From Glycine soja (Eukaryota > Streptophyta > Magnoliopsida > Fabales > Fabaceae), in NCBI RefSeq assembly GCF_004193775.1, contig NC_041002.1, positions 42,139,819 to 42,203,818 on the forward strand: a stretch of DNA of 64,000 bases. The letters run 5' to 3'. A program made the translations under genes and the position numbers. Below are positions 33,594 through 45,664 of this stretch, piece after piece (position 1 is the first letter of the stretch; each line of letters begins with the position of its first letter). The notes below the pieces were generated by a model that was not told the DNA's origin, made no database searches, and saw only the letters and a list, made by a program, of their open reading frames with translations.

Positions 33594-35495
33594 CTAACGA
33601 TTTCTAATTATGTGGGCCATTAAGTCTATCATATGCTGACAATAGCCGAGAAGCCCATGAATCTCTTCGGGGGTGGAGTAGGTGTCTGCCATCGCCTTGG
33701 CCTTGGCTAACAAGCGGGGAAGTTCTTGACTCCCGTTCAAGGTAAGAGCAAACCGGTCCATCCACATGGTTGCCTCTTGGTGTAAAGAGTCGATCACCCT
33801 TCCTCTAGCCTCTTTTTCCGCATATACTTGAGCATACTCATCCGCGATTCTATGCTCGTGGGCCGTGGCTAGACCTAACTCTTCTTGGTACTTGGCGATG
33901 ATAGCTAGCACGTTGGTCTCCGTCTTGCATAAATGCTGAGACAAGCTTTTTTTGGACCTTGAACAAGCAATTAACTCCTCTTTCAGAACCATGCTATGTG
34001 CTCGCGACTGGTCTCTTTCTTCCCTTCGCAACTTGAGTTCACTATTGCTACCCCATAGAGCTCCGCGAAATTTGTTCCGGCCATACTCTTCCTTGCGAGC
34101 CCTCTTGGTCTCTTGTTCAAGGGCTCTTGCAGTAATTGCGTTCTCTTCCCGTAACCCGGCACACTCCTTCCGAACGTGTGTAGCGGCCAACTTGAACTTC
34201 TCCTTGGCAAGTTTTGCCTTTCCTAACTCGCTTTTGAGAGTTTGGACTTCTTCGTCCTCTTCCGGTGCTTCAAAACTCTCTTCGCTGACGACTTTTAACT
34301 TGGCGAGCCAATCTAAACCTCGTATATGAACTTTCAGCCATTCGTGGTACCCACCAATGATGCCATTACGAATGCCTCTAAGCTCTTGATCTTTCCTTAA
34401 CGGGGTTTCCCATGCCTTATGGATTCTTTGTATAGTCTTGGAACTTTGTGCGCCGAGATCCCTCACAAGGAAAGGAGACATGCTTTCTTCCGTCGGTGCT
34501 CCCCTCATGGGGTACCCTAGTTGTCTTATAGCGAGCGCGGGATTGTAGTTAATACAACCCCTCGTTCCTACCAGCGGAATGTTTGGGTATCCTCCACATG
34601 AGAAAAGGACTCCTTCTTTTCCTTCCTTCCATCGGGGGAACCAACTGATTGTTCTACCTCCTATCCCGGCCAAGAGCTGGTCCCAATCTATTCTCCTCTT
34701 TTCAGTGCACGAGCGATGGCTCAGGAGCGGACATGGATGTCTTGTGTCTTGTCGGAACAAGTGCGAAACCAACCAAACACAAAGGGCGGGTAAGCAACAG
34801 ATGATCCGTGCGCTACTCTTTTCGCACCTTCGGTCAAATGTGTCCAATAGATCTGCCAAGACAGCTACCACCGGACTTTCCTTGCTATGGTGGTAGGCAA
34901 GGAAAGCGTCGATTGCTGCTAGGTCTACCAAACCATCCACGTTTGGAAAGAGGACGACTCCAAAAATTAGCAAAGCTAACACATCCATAAACGGGACCCA
35001 GTCTCCTTGATTGGCCATACCCCTCGCCTTGTCTTCTAGGTACCTCTGTGGTAGGCCCGCTATGCCGTTCCGAGTCTGTTTTATGCGGTCCAAACCTCTT
35101 GCTGAATCCTTGACCACAGTTGCAATTCTGCTCAAAGAGGGGAGACACCCGGAGGAAAGGTATGGTTTTCTTCCCCCGAGAGGACACCCTAGAATTTCCT
35201 CAAATTCTTCAATGGTTGGTACCAATTGGAAGTCTCCGAAGGTGAAGCATCTCAAAGGCTGGTCGTAGTATTGGGTAAGTGATACAATGGCTTCTATGGA
35301 CACCTCTGCTATGGTTAACTCTAAGATCTTTCCGTAAGTCTTGCGGAAGGCTTGCATTTGGAGGGGTTCCATCAACCGCCCTAATTCCTTGATGCTGGTG
35401 GTATCTAGGCTTTTGACTTTGACTTGGTAGAACCTCTTGCCGGTTTGATTTGTTCCCATGCTTACTAAAGTGAGACAAAAGCTGGTGCAAATCAA
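33594..35495 (-). CDS. Ogre ORF1 protein, function unknown
   Basis: 633 codons between the leader and gag on the same strand. An extra ORF here separates Ogre from most Ty3-gypsy elements. The N-terminal half (about residues 40-330) is a globular region with LTQYYDQPLRCFTFGDFQLVP-type text and the motif EEFEEILGCPL, resembling plant domains of unknown function related to the 'plant mobile domain'. The C-terminal half (about 395-600) is Lys/Glu-rich and likely coiled coil (LGKAKLAKEKFKLAATHVRKE). The ATG at 35495 is followed by a better candidate, MGTNQTGKRF, 12 codons in. No frameshift or stop seen. Gag starts about 240 bp downstream, so separate translation would be needed. Confidence 0.8.
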   Translation of the reverse strand: MICTSFCLTLVSMGTNQTGKRFYQVKVKSLDTTSIKELGRLMEPLQMQAFRKTYGKILELTIAEVSIEAIVSLTQYYDQPLRCFTFGDFQLVPTIEEFEEILGCPLGGRKPYLSSGCLPSLSRIATVVKDSARGLDRIKQTRNGIAGLPQRYLEDKARGMANQGDWVPFMDVLALLIFGVVLFPNVDGLVDLAAIDAFLAYHHSKESPVVAVLADLLDTFDRRCEKSSARIICCLPALCVWLVSHLFRQDTRHPCPLLSHRSCTEKRRIDWDQLLAGIGGRTISWFPRWKEGKEGVLFSCGGYPNIPLVGTRGCINYNPALAIRQLGYPMRGAPTEESMSPFLVRDLGAQSSKTIQRIHKAWETPLRKDQELRGIRNGIIGGYHEWLKVHIRGLDWLAKLKVVSEESFEAPEEDEEVQTLKSELGKAKLAKEKFKLAATHVRKECAGLREENAITARALEQETKRARKEEYGRNKFRGALWGSNSELKLRREERDQSRAHSMVLKEELIACSRSKKSLSQHLCKTETNVLAIIAKYQEELGLATAHEHRIADEYAQVYAEKEARGRVIDSLHQEATMWMDRFALTLNGSQELPRLLAKAKAMADTYSTPEEIHGLLGYCQHMIDLMAHIIRNR

Positions 35496-36310
35496 AACTC
35501 CGATATCTCATGGGTGGGATGGATGAATGCATGATGGAATGCATATGACACAGATGCAATCTAGGAATGCGGGGGTCCGGGGAATTTGTCCCCTTCTTAG
35601 ATACGACGTCTAGGGTAGCAAAATGCCCCAACGCACGTTTTTAAGAAGGCGACACGGACCCTCCGTTGGTTTGTTTACAGTAGGGATCAAGACAGAACCC
35701 ATATGCAATGCCTATGCAAAAGACACAATGCGGGAATGTACACAGTATGACAATATTTACCGAACATAAGCAAAAGGGTATATGATACTCATGCATGGCA
35801 GTGTGAAAAATGGCACGCAGCGTGTTTGCTCCGTGCCCCTATTTAAGGGACCTATAAGGGAAAAAGCTAACTAGGCTTTTAGTAATAACCCCCAAGGTAG
35901 TCATATCTCTCTTGATGGTTTCTAGAGGTATCATCCCCTTCGAAGAACATATTGCAGCAGTAGGGACTACTAGCAACAATAAGTTTTCAAAGAGAAAAGC
36001 TCTAGATGAGGGTTCACTGTAACCAAGCAAGTCGGAGACCTAGCATGATCACAGATTTACCTCCACTCCTTATGTTCCCATGAACCCGGGTATAGGGCCC
36101 TTTTTCATTCACAGTGTGTGCAAATAGTGTTAGTGTTTGTGTGCATCAAATGAATAAATATTTACCTCATGCATACATTCTAAAACGCACTAAAAGCAAC
36201 AAATAGTTTATATACACAAGAACATAAGACAAATAAAGGGAAACCAACAAAGGAGAAAGTCATGATAAAACATTGCACAAGATTAAATGGCCTAACTCTC
36301 TAAAAAATAG
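35496..36310 (-). other. Leader (5' untranslated region) of O2
   Basis: No gene seen. A block at about 35880-36060 is recognisably shared with 44650-44810 of the non-coding element Z (reading toward CTCATCTAGA and GATGATA.CTCTAGAA), which shows common descent and may mark packaging or splice signals. Confidence 0.6.
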
Positions 36311-36328
36311 TCCCCAGTGGAGTCGCCA
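36311..36328 (-). promoter_or_regulatory. Primer binding site of O2 (tRNA-Arg)
   Basis: The plus strand reads TCCCCAGTGGAGTCGCCA, which is the 3' end (with CCA) of a plant tRNA-Arg(ACG) as I remember it. Two bases separate it from the LTR end at 36331. tRNA-Arg priming is typical of Ogre elements. Confidence 0.85.
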
Positions 36329-36330
36329 AC

Positions 36331-37979
36331 TGTCGCAACCTACCCTTCGGCGGGAGGGCGACGCGTGACTCGCGGGATGCGTGTTCCAAGAAAGGAATAC
36401 GCGCGGAGTCGCCACCAACGTTTATTTGAGGAAAACGTCGGAAAAACCGGAAAAGACGCGATCTACGAACTTTTAAGTGAAAGGTTCGGGAGTTGTATTT
36501 ACGCGCGGGGAAGGTATTAGCACCCCACACGTCCGTCACAAGGGACGACAGCCTTTAATCGAATGTGCAAACATGACTTTGATTTTTACGTTCCCTTTTA
36601 TGTCCTTACATCCTTTATACCCTTTTTATATTTTTTCTCTTTTTGTGGTCGACAAGGGTGTTTCCCTTTGGTCCTACGTATTCCTCAATTGGGATGAGAA
36701 AATCAGACCTACGTAGTTCTTTCTTATCAAGTGATTCTTTTTTACTTAAGTGGTGATCATTTTAAGGCGTTGGACCTTAAAAATGATCCATTTTACTTAG
36801 TGAGAAATTGAAATGACAAACTTCAAAAGCCTATTTTTGTGGACGAGCTTGACTAGGCGGGTTGATTTTAGCCTTAGTTTCACTTTAGTTATTAATCAAT
36901 TCGATTAAGAATGAGAAATCCCAAAGAGAAAAACGTCCGATTGATTTTCCACTTTTATTTTACTAAAAGATGTTTTTTGATTATTATATTATTTTTTACC
37001 TTTTTTTGATTTCCAACGTGGTTACGGCACGACCGAACGGTCGGAATTCATTTTAACCGAAGTTAACGGATAATACAATTCAAACGTTCGGTGGAAATTT
37101 ATTTTATTTTTAAGTTAAGCGAGAAATGACTTAAGTAAAATGGCTTAAGCACGTCAAGAGGGGGTATAAAAAGTAAACAAAGCGAGAATAAAAATGCACG
37201 AAACACAATGTGGACCACCATGGGTGCATAGAATGAATCGAAAAGCTTGGTTCGAGGTACTTACCCGTTGAAGATCGAAGAACGATGAAGAACGGATGAA
37301 GAACGTCGAAGAACGGTTGAAACTTTTGCGAAATTCCTCACGGAAAACGTTACGGAAACGTTTCGGAAGCGCCTCGGCTTAGATTTTCTTCACGGAAATA
37401 ATTTTTCCAAGCAAATTCGAAAGAGAGAGAAGTGCCTAAGGGGCTGAACCCCTTCCTTCTTCACTTCCTCCCCTATTTATAGCAAAATAGGGGAGGTGGT
37501 TGCCGCCCAGCTCGCCCAGGCGAGCCAGGTTGCTTCCTCCAGAAGCAACAGCCTTCTGGAGGAATATTCTGGAGGGCCCAAGTGGGCCTCGGTGCTATTT
37601 GCACCCCCATTTTTACTAAGTACACCCCCCTTTGCTGTTTTTTGGTGATTCTTTTTTTGTAAAGTTACGGAAACTTACGAATTTCGTAACGATACTTGTT
37701 TTCTTCCCGTAATGTTACGGAACCTTGCGGATTACATAATCATCCCCCTTTTGACTTACGGAATGTTACGGAACCTCACTTAATTATGCAACGATGCTTC
37801 CATTTGATTTCCGGTGTGTCACGGAAACTTACGGATTGTGCATCAATATTTTTTTGGTTTTTCGGCATGTCCCGGAATTTCACAAATTGCCTAATGATGG
37901 ATGCCAAGCACCTCACAAGGACCAAAGAAAGGTCGCATGTCATCAAGCAAAGGTCCCCGGACGAAATTAGGGTATGACA
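36331..37979 (-). mobile_element. 5' LTR of O2
   Basis: 1649 bp; on the minus strand TGTCATACCC to GGTTGCGACA. The TATA box CTATAAATA is the complement of 37474-37482, and the perfect palindrome GCTCGCCCAGGCGAGC lies just upstream of it (37510-37525). The outer flank is CTTAC (37980-37984) inside a transposase gene; the matching duplication at the other end is not present in the window. Confidence 0.9.
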
Positions 37980-38619
37980 CTTACGTATGAGGAAAGCGTG
38001 GAACAATTCTTGCAATTTTCTTCCAAAAGAAGTCGACTGGATGAAGACGAAATTCTTTTTTGTCCTTGTATAAATTGTTTGAATGGGAGAAGAAAAATAG
38101 TCGATGACATACAAGAGCATCTATTGTGTGATGGGATTGAGAAGAATTATACAATGTGGATATGGCATGGTGAATTGACACACATGCAGAGTGGGTCCCA
38201 ATTTGAACTATTTGATGTAGAAATGGGATATCAAAAGGAGGATATGATTGATGATCTTGGACAAGAGTCTTTTCAGGAAGCACATGCCCCTATGTATGAT
38301 ACATTGCAAATTGATTCAAAAAAGCCTTCGTATCTGGGGTGCAACAATTCCTTGACGTTGTTGTCAGTGGTGTTAAGTTTGGTTAATGTGAAGGCCGAAT
38401 ATGGGTGGAGTGACAAAAGTTTTAGTTCACTACATCAAGTAGTGCATGATATGCTTCCAAACAAAAACACGTTGCCAAAAAGTTACTATCAGGCCAAGAA
38501 GATATTGTGTCTGATGGGTATGAAGTATCAGAAGATTTATGCTTGCCCTAATGATTGCATCTTGTAAAGACATGAGTTTGAAGAAATGCAGAAATACCCT
38601 AGGTGTGGGCTATCACGGT
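37980..38619 (+). pseudogene. CACTA TNP2-type transposase, N-terminal fragment
   Basis: From TYEESVEQFLQF the text shows the transposase-associated domain (CPCINCLNGRR, VDDIQEHLLCDGI, YTMWIWHGE), an acidic linker, and the start of the TNP2 catalytic region (ACPNDCILY, MQKYPRCGLSRF). A TAA at 38565-38567 replaces the Tyr codon after CIL, and the frame is open on both sides of it. The left border is the O2 LTR and the right border the Z LTR, so two retrotransposons cut this gene. TNP2 proteins cut the ends of CACTA elements. The catalytic part is not in the window. Confidence 0.8.
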
Positions 38620-38951
38620 TTCATACCCTAATTTCATCTGAGAATCTTCATTTGCTAACATTTGGATTCTTGCCAGCCGAATTGATCTTCTTAACACCAA
38701 TTACCATGCATTCCGTAAGATTTTTTGACGTTTTGGAAGGAAATGTCCAAAATACCCAAAATGGGGGCAAAAGGGTCACTTTTGGGGCATTTTTCAGCCC
38801 CTGGGCCCACTAGAAAGCTTAGGAATGAAGTAACCAGCTCGCCTGGGCGAGCAAGGTTACCTCTTTCCTTCAGCCCCCTCATGCTTATTTATAGAAAATG
38901 AAGGGTGGCGGTTGCACAGCAGCTCGCCTAGGGCTGAAGGAAAGAGGTCAC
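38620..38951 (+). mobile_element. 5' LTR of Z, first piece
   Basis: Begins TTTCATACCC (TG of the terminus mutated to TT) and matches the 3' LTR from 50507, including AATACCCAAAATGGGGGCAA and the palindrome GCTCGCCTGGGCGAGC (38837-38852). Interrupted at 38951 by a solo LTR with target duplication GTCAC (38947-38951 and 43281-43285). Confidence 0.85.
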
Positions 38952-40224
38952 TGTTGGATCAAGTGGCCTCGGAATAATTAAGAAGGGGGGGGTTGAATTA
39001 ATTATTAACGAACCTTTACTAATTAATATTCTACCCTTCTAAGGCTTTTACTAAAATGTTAAGAAAGTAAGGAACAAAAATAGAAACATAATCAAAAGTA
39101 AAAGTGATAATTAAAGTGCATAGCGAAAAGTAAAGAGTGTAGGGAAGAAAAAAACAAACACAAGAGTTTTATGTTGGTTCAGCAACAACCCGTGCCTACA
39201 TCCAGTCCCCAAGCGACCTGCGGTCCTTGAGATTTCTTTTCAACCTTGTAAAATCCTTTACAAGTAAAGATCCACAAGGGATGTACCCTCCCTTGTTCTC
39301 TTTGAACAACCTAGTGGATGTACCCTCCACTAGAATTGATCCACAAGAGATGTACCTTCTCTTGTTCTCAGTTACAACAACCCAAGTAGATGTACCCTTT
39401 ACTTGTACCACAAAGGATGCACCCTCCAATGTGTTAAGACAAAGTTTTCAGGCGGTTAGTCATTTGAAACATTGTGAAGGGGAAACAATAGATATCTCAG
39501 GCGGTTAGTCCTTTGAAATATTTTGTTTAAGGGAAAGGGAAGAATCAAAAGAATTCTCAGACTGTGTCTTATTGAATTCTTTGAAAAGGGAGAAGGGAGA
39601 CACAAAAGAATTCAGGCGGTTAGTTCTTCGTTCTTTTGGAAAAGGGAGAAGAGAGGCACAAAAAGAATTCAGGTGGTTAGTCCTTGGCGAATTCTTTTTG
39701 GCAAAGGGAGAAGAGAGACACAAAATAATTTAGGCGGTTAGTCCTTTGTTCTTTTGGAAAAAGGGAGAAGAGAGACACAAAAAGAATTCAGGCGGTTAGT
39801 CCTTGTCGAATTCTTTTTGGCAAAGGGAGAAGAGAATGAAAAAGATGAATATCACACTTTTGTTTTCTGTGAAAGAACAAAGTTTGGAAACCAGAAAACT
39901 CAGAAAGCTTTTGGCAAAAGAAGATGAAGAAGAAGATATTCAAAAGTCAATTGGAAAAGTTCTATAAGAGTTGTAAGTGTTATTCAAATCCAAATCAAGG
40001 TCTTGCTTTTATAGACTCTTCAAGTCTGGTCAAGAAAACCATTCAAAGAGTTATAACCCTTAGAAAAACCTGAAAACCATTTGAAGAGTTACATCTTTTG
40101 ATTTTTGTTCAAAAATTGTCACTGGTAATCAATTACCAAATCCTTGTAATTGATTACACAAAGCATTTTATGAAAGGATGTGACTCTTCACAATTGAATT
40201 TGAATTCCAACATTCAGATACACT

Positions 40225-42828
40225 TGTAGAAGCAAGCATCATGATGTTGAATCAAGATTGATTCAAGTTGTTTTGATGATAACAAAGATGATGACAAAAA
40301 GCCCAAGCGAATGATTTCAAGATTGAGTCAAGAACAATTCAAGAATCAAGAGAAAATTGATTTCAAGATTCAAGAATCAAGTTTCAAGTTTCAAGGATCA
40401 AGATTCAAGACTCAAGACTCAAGATTAAAGAATCAAGAGAAGACTCAATCAAGGTAAGTATTAAAAAGTTTTTCAAAACATTGAGTAGCACATGAAGTTT
40501 TCACAAAATCTTTTACCAAAGAGTTTTACTCTCTGGTAATCGATTACCTGAAGGTAGTAATCGATTACCAGTAGTCATCATTGTTTTCAAACTGAGTTAC
40601 AAAGCTGTAATCGATTACCATAATCATGTAATCGATTACCAGTGTTTTAAAACGTTAAGATTTTCAAAATTCAAAATGAAGAGTCACATCTGTTGATTTG
40701 TAATCGATTACCAGTGACTGTTTTCGAAAAATTCATTTGCAAAAGTCACAATTCTTCAAGTGACTTGTTTCTGAAGATTCTTTCAAAAGTCACAACTTTT
40801 CTAAGTGACTAGTTTTAAAATAAATTGCCAAGAGTCACAAACTTTGACTTGAGTCATCAAGAGATTATAAATATGTGACCATGACATGAATTTGAAAAAT
40901 CATCTCAATCATCTCTTTCAATCAATCTTTCAATATTTTCTTTCATCTCTTTCAACAAATTTTTTCTGATTCATCTTCTCTTCATCTTTCTAAAAGTTTT
41001 TGTTCAAAACTTTCTCTTTCAAGAAAAGTTCTTTGTTCAAAAACTTGTGCTATTCATCTTTTTCATTCTCTTCTCCCTTTGCCAAAAAGAATTCGACAAG
41101 GACAAACCACCTGAATTATTTTTGTGTCTCTCTTCTCCCTTTTCCAAAAGAACAAAGAACTAACCGCCTGAATTCTTTTGTGTCTCCCTTCTCCCTTGTC
41201 AAAGAATTCAAAACAACACAGTCTAAGAATTCTTTTGATTCTTCCCTTTCCCATAAACAAAAGATTTCAAAAGACTAACCACCTCAGATATCTTTTGTTT
41301 CCCTTTCACAAAGTTTCAAAGGACTAACCGCCTGAGAACTTTGTCTTAACACATTGGAGGGTACATCCTTTGTGGTACAAGTAGAGGGTACATCTACTTG
41401 GGTTGTTGTGACTGAGAACAAGAGAGGGCACATCTCTTGTGGATCAATTCTAGTGGAGGGTTTGATGTGCCATCATTTTCTTCTATTTTCTAAACCCTTT
41501 TTGCACCATTTTAATTACTGATTGGTCTTAATTGTCAATTAATTAGGCAGTTTGATTATTTAGGCTCATTTAGCTAATTTGATGTTTTTAATCTAATTTC
41601 AGGAATTAATGAAACATTGGGCTTAATCCGGATTTTGGTTGTGGACTTGAAGAGGGCAAATAAAGCAGCGTTTACCTTAATTAATTTTTACTCAGGAAAT
41701 TTCGCAATTTTATTTTATGTGGTTCAATGTTTATTTTGTTTTGGGCCAGAGTATTGTAATAGGGCCCAGTGACTTTGAGTGAATCTTTTTAAATAGCAGC
41801 CTTGGGATTCGTGAAGGCTATTCTGTTATGTTATTCATTATTCAGAGCTTTGTTTAGGTTTTACGTTTTTCTGCTTGGATGCTACTGTTCACGTAATGCA
41901 ATTTTCCATTTCCTGCTTCTAATTACAATTTCGTTCTTGTTTCTTCTTCTACTTTCATTTACGTTTCTGTTTTCATTTTCGTTTCTGTCTCATTTACGTT
42001 TCTGTTTATTTACGTTTCAGTTTATTTACCACGCTTCGTGTTCGATTAATTGCCTCTGAGCCTAACTTGCGTTCATGCTTAATGAACGAAGGGCTAACTG
42101 GTGTATGTGGTGCCTAATCACGTATTGATAACCCTAAGTTGATTTTCGCTTAGTAAATTGAAATAGGGTTGGATTAAGTGGTTAACTGTTAGGGACGAAT
42201 TCTCCATAACCCAGGATAAGAGAATGGCTTCTGAATTAGAGGAAACAACCCATTTTTAATATTATTAGTTTCGTATTCCAGTTTACTTGTTCTGCTCCTT
42301 AAATCACAAAACAAACAAACCCCCTCCCCAATCGTTACTGTTACTGCAAGTATATTATGAACATTTGGTTTATCATTGCTCGTTGGGAAATGACCTAGGA
42401 TCACTTCCTAGTTACTGCATTTTCATGTTTATTTGATTCGGGTACGGCCTCGATCAGGGTACATAAACTAGGTTGTTCAAAGAGAACAAGGGAGGGTACA
42501 TTCCTTGTGGATCTTTGATTGTAAAGGATTTTACAAGGTTGAAAAGAAATCTCAAGGACCGCAGGTCACTTGGGGACTGGATGTAGGCACAGGTTGTTGC
42601 CGAACCAGTATAAAACTCTCGTGTTTGTCTTCTTCTTCCCTAGACTCTTTAATTTCCGCTGTGCACTTTAATTGGCTCATTTACTTTTGATTAAGTTTCT
42701 ATTTCTATTCTTTACCTTCTTAATATTTTAGTAAAAGCCTAAAAAGGGTAGATTTTAATTAGTAAAGGTTCAGTAATAATTAATTCAACCCCTCTTTCTT
42801 AATTATTCTGAGGCCACTTGATCCAACA
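40225..42828 (+). mobile_element. Solo LTR of family X, nested copy, plus orientation
   Basis: TGTAGAAGCAAGC to CTTGATCCAACA, flanked by a perfect ACACT duplication (40220-40224 and 42829-42833). It is itself split by a family-Y solo LTR at 41463-42456. It contains TAATCGATTA sites (40530-40710) and short direct repeats around CTAACCGCCTGAATTC. Confidence 0.9.
41463..42456. mobile_element. Solo LTR of family Y, innermost copy
   Basis: 994 bp from TGATGTGCCATCATTTTC to CGGCCTCGATCA, flanked by GGGTT (41458-41462) and GGGTA (42457-42461), a one-mismatch duplication. Removing it restores the family-X sequence seen uninterrupted near 46775. Confidence 0.8.
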
Positions 42829-43285
42829 ACACTGGTAATCGATTACCAATATCTTGTAATCAATTACACCATTTTGAAATCAATTGGAACGTTGCAAATT
42901 CAGTTGAAAACTTTTGAAATTCAACTTTGCCACTGGTAATCGATTACAGGAAACTGGTAATCAATTACCAGAGAGTAAAAACTCTGGTAACTTAGAAAAT
43001 TTTGAGAAAAACTCTTTTGAAAAACTAAATTGTGCTATGTTGTTTTTTGGAAAATCTTTTCAATACTTACCTTGTGAAGTCTTCTTGATTTCTTCTCTTG
43101 AATTTTGAATTCATCTTTTCTTGAATCTTGAAATCAAACTTCTCTTGATTCTTGAATCTTCTTGATTTCTTCTTGTTGACTTAATCTTGAAATCATTCTT
43201 TGGGCTTTTTGTCATCATCTTTGTCATTATCAAAACTACTTGAATCAACTTGATTCATCATCATGAAGCTTGCTTCAACAGTCAC

Positions 43286-44368
43286 AAGGTCCGGAGGTCC
43301 AGAATTGAGAAGAAAGAAGAGAAAAAGAAGCTAAAACATTGCCATTGCGACTGCAATCGATTTCTACATCGTTCGTCGGCCATTCTTCGGTCGTTTATCA
43401 TTCGTTCTTCGTTCTTCATCCGGTTAGTACTTGTTTTAAGGATTTGAACTTGATTTATGGACCTTAGGGGTCCTCTCTTTTGTTTTGTGCATCTTCATCT
43501 CCTTCTTCGATCATTGGTAATCGCTTTTCTTTTGTAAAGTAAGTTTTAACCGATCATTAATGCTGCAAGTTATCTTTAAAAATGGATTGAAGATTAATGA
43601 TCCAAAACCAAATAAAACCAACTCATAAACTTTTTCATTTCACAAAAAAATCAAGAGATCATTCAAAGGTCCAATGCCTTAATGATTCTCTCTTTTCAAA
43701 AATCAAGAGATCATTCAAAGGTCCAACGCCTTAACGATTCTTTCCTTTCAAAAATCAAAAGATCATTCAAAGGTCCTACGCCTTAATGATTCACTACTTT
43801 AAAAAATTAAGAGGTCGTTTCAAGGTCCAACGCCTTAATGACTCTCTCCTCTTTTCAAAAATCAAAACATCATTTCAAGGTCCAATGCCTTAAACGACTT
43901 TGTTCGTAACTAAAATCAATCTTTCAAAAAAGATAAAAATAATGTAACGCCACAAAATTTCAGACTTAGAGAACTACGTAGATCTGATTTCCTCATCGCA
44001 CCCGAGGATACGTAGGAGCAAGGGCAACACCCTGGTCGACCCCAAAAAGATAAAAACATAAAAAAGGGAAAATATATAAAATAAACATAAAAAGGGAAAA
44101 TACATAATTTTGAAGTCATGTCTTGCACACTCAATTAGAGGCTGCCGTCCCTTGTGACAAGTGCGTGGAGTGCTAATACCTTCCCCGTGTGTAAACAACT
44201 CTTGAACCCTCATTTTCAAAATCCACAGACTATTTTCTTTTGGTTTTTCTAATGTTTTCCTCAAATAAACGTTGGTGGCAACTCCGCTCATTTTCTCCCT
44301 CGGAGACAAATGCTTTGGCCTACCTGTTTCGGCCTTTTCGCCCTCCCGCCGAAGGGTAGGTTGCGACA
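43286..44368 (+). mobile_element. 5' LTR of Z, second piece
   Basis: Resumes at the text interrupted at 38951 and ends GGTTGCGACA, like the O2 LTR. It contains several copies of a block ATCAAGAGATCATTCAAAGG with GGTCCAACGCCTTAA (43650-43890) and the shared CGTTGGTGGCAACTCCGC near the end. Confidence 0.85.
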
Positions 44369-45659
44369 GATGGAGACTCCACTGTGGGCGTTTTAGAGAG
44401 TTAGGTCATTCAATCAGTGTGCAAAGTTTTATCATGACTTCTTCTTTATTTATGTTCCCTTTTCCCTTTTATCTTTTGTTTTGTCCATATTTGTATATAA
44501 CATTTGCTATGATGTTGTGTTTGGTCTGTTTGTCTATCAATTACATTCTTAGTTAGAAATACTATTTTTCTACGCACATGGCACCTACACCTTGCACACA
44601 CATTGAGATATTAGGCCGTATACCCGGGTTTATGTGAACCATAAGGAGTGGAGGTTGATCTGTGGTCATGCTGGGTCTCCGACTTGCTTGATGACAGTGA
44701 AGCCTCATCTAGAATTTTTCTCTTTTGGTGATGCATTTTCGCTGATAGTCCTTATCGCCACAATGTATTACCTAAGAGGATGATATCTCTAGAAGCCAGT
44801 AAAGTTACATGAAACCACCCTTGATATCTCAAGAACAAGCGTCATTCGACTTAATCTATCAATTGAAAATCCTTTTAATATTTCTCGTCCTTGAAAATTC
44901 ATTTTCGAGAATATGCACAATTTCTTTCATTTTTCCTTGCTACAAGGTCATGACAAATGACAACGATAGATACCTTAGAGCCCTACACTGGGGCAATGAG
45001 AGGCGCCGTGCATGAGCCTTAACTGAACCTAAGGGCTGATCAGAAGTTCTAACCCGGCAGGTTGAAAACCCGAAAAGGTGGCCTATGCAAAATTGGGGTT
45101 AATAAAAAATAAAAAAAAGAAAAAAACAATTAGGGGCGTGTTGTTAATGTTTGGTCCCAAAATCCAAACTACAAAAGGATCTAAGTCAAGATTTGAAATG
45201 ACACATGGCCATGTTTCAACATCCCAAACACCAGTTTATCCTCTGTTACCCCCTCCGAGCCAAAGCATATTTGTTTTCTAAAAACATCAAAAATAAAGAG
45301 CAAAAGAAAAATAGGAACCCTGAGTAGGAACCACTGCTAAATAGACGGGAAGAGCAATGCAAATAACACATGTATGAAGTTAGGCAACAATGAAAAGAAA
45401 AAAGAAAAAAGAAAAAAAATCAGCCAAAGGCGAGTGTAGAAAAAAAAAGAGAGACAAAGATCTCCAGATTTTACAAGAAATGCACAAAAGAGCAATGGAA
45501 GATTAATGTATAAGACAAAAGGAGTAGAGTCCAACCCAAAAGGTACAAGCAATGCTTTCAAGGTTCCTACTCAATATAACCCTCAAACACCCTTTGAGCC
45601 TCTCTAATCCTTTCTTTCATAACCTTCTTACCCTTGACCATGTTACAAGCCCAATAAAG
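44369..45659 (+). other. PBS region and leader of Z
   Basis: GATGGAGACTCCACTGTGGG directly after the LTR is a damaged form of the tRNA-Arg primer site of O2 (several mismatches). The block 44650-44810 matches the O2 leader. The remainder has A-rich runs (45105-45130, 45390-45450) and no credible gene. Confidence 0.6.
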
Positions 45660-45664
45660 CCCAT

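Larger units (their letters stand above)
27347..37979 (-). mobile_element. Ogre/Tat-type Ty3-gypsy element, minus strand (element O2)
   Basis: Read on the minus strand: 5' LTR (36331-37979), PBS for tRNA-Arg (36311-36328), leader, ORF1 (33594-35495), gag-protease (29754-33536), a spliceable intron (29579-29757), RT with two RNase H domains (to about 27403), then the gap. An extra ORF before gag, an intron between protease and RT, a second RNase H and a tRNA-Arg primer are the hallmarks of Ogre elements. The integrase end and 3' LTR are missing. ORFs are long and mostly unbroken, so this copy is younger than its neighbours. Confidence 0.9.
38952..43280 (-). mobile_element. Solo LTR of family X, outer copy, minus orientation (contains two further insertions)
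   Basis: Starts TGTTGGATCAAGTGGCC and ends GCTTGCTTCAACA, flanked by the perfect duplication GTCAC. It is split by another family-X LTR in the opposite direction at 40225-42828. The parts 38952-40224 and 42834-43280 rejoin cleanly across that site. No internal region or PBS is present, so it is a solo LTR. Its end resembles that of the C1 LTR (GGCCACTTGNNCCAACA), suggesting a copia relative. Confidence 0.85.

Noticed and set aside
36317..36716. Small open frames inside the Ogre LTR
   Set aside because: They cover LTR terminus and PBS sequence and have no family match.
37974..37979. ATG at 37974 as the true start of the TNP2 fragment
   Set aside because: The ATG lies in the last bases of the O2 LTR and is joined to the transposase text only by the insertion.
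45337..45561. A 74-codon Leu/Phe-rich minus-strand frame resembling a membrane peptide
   Set aside because: It is the complement of an A-rich low-complexity run in a non-coding element leader.
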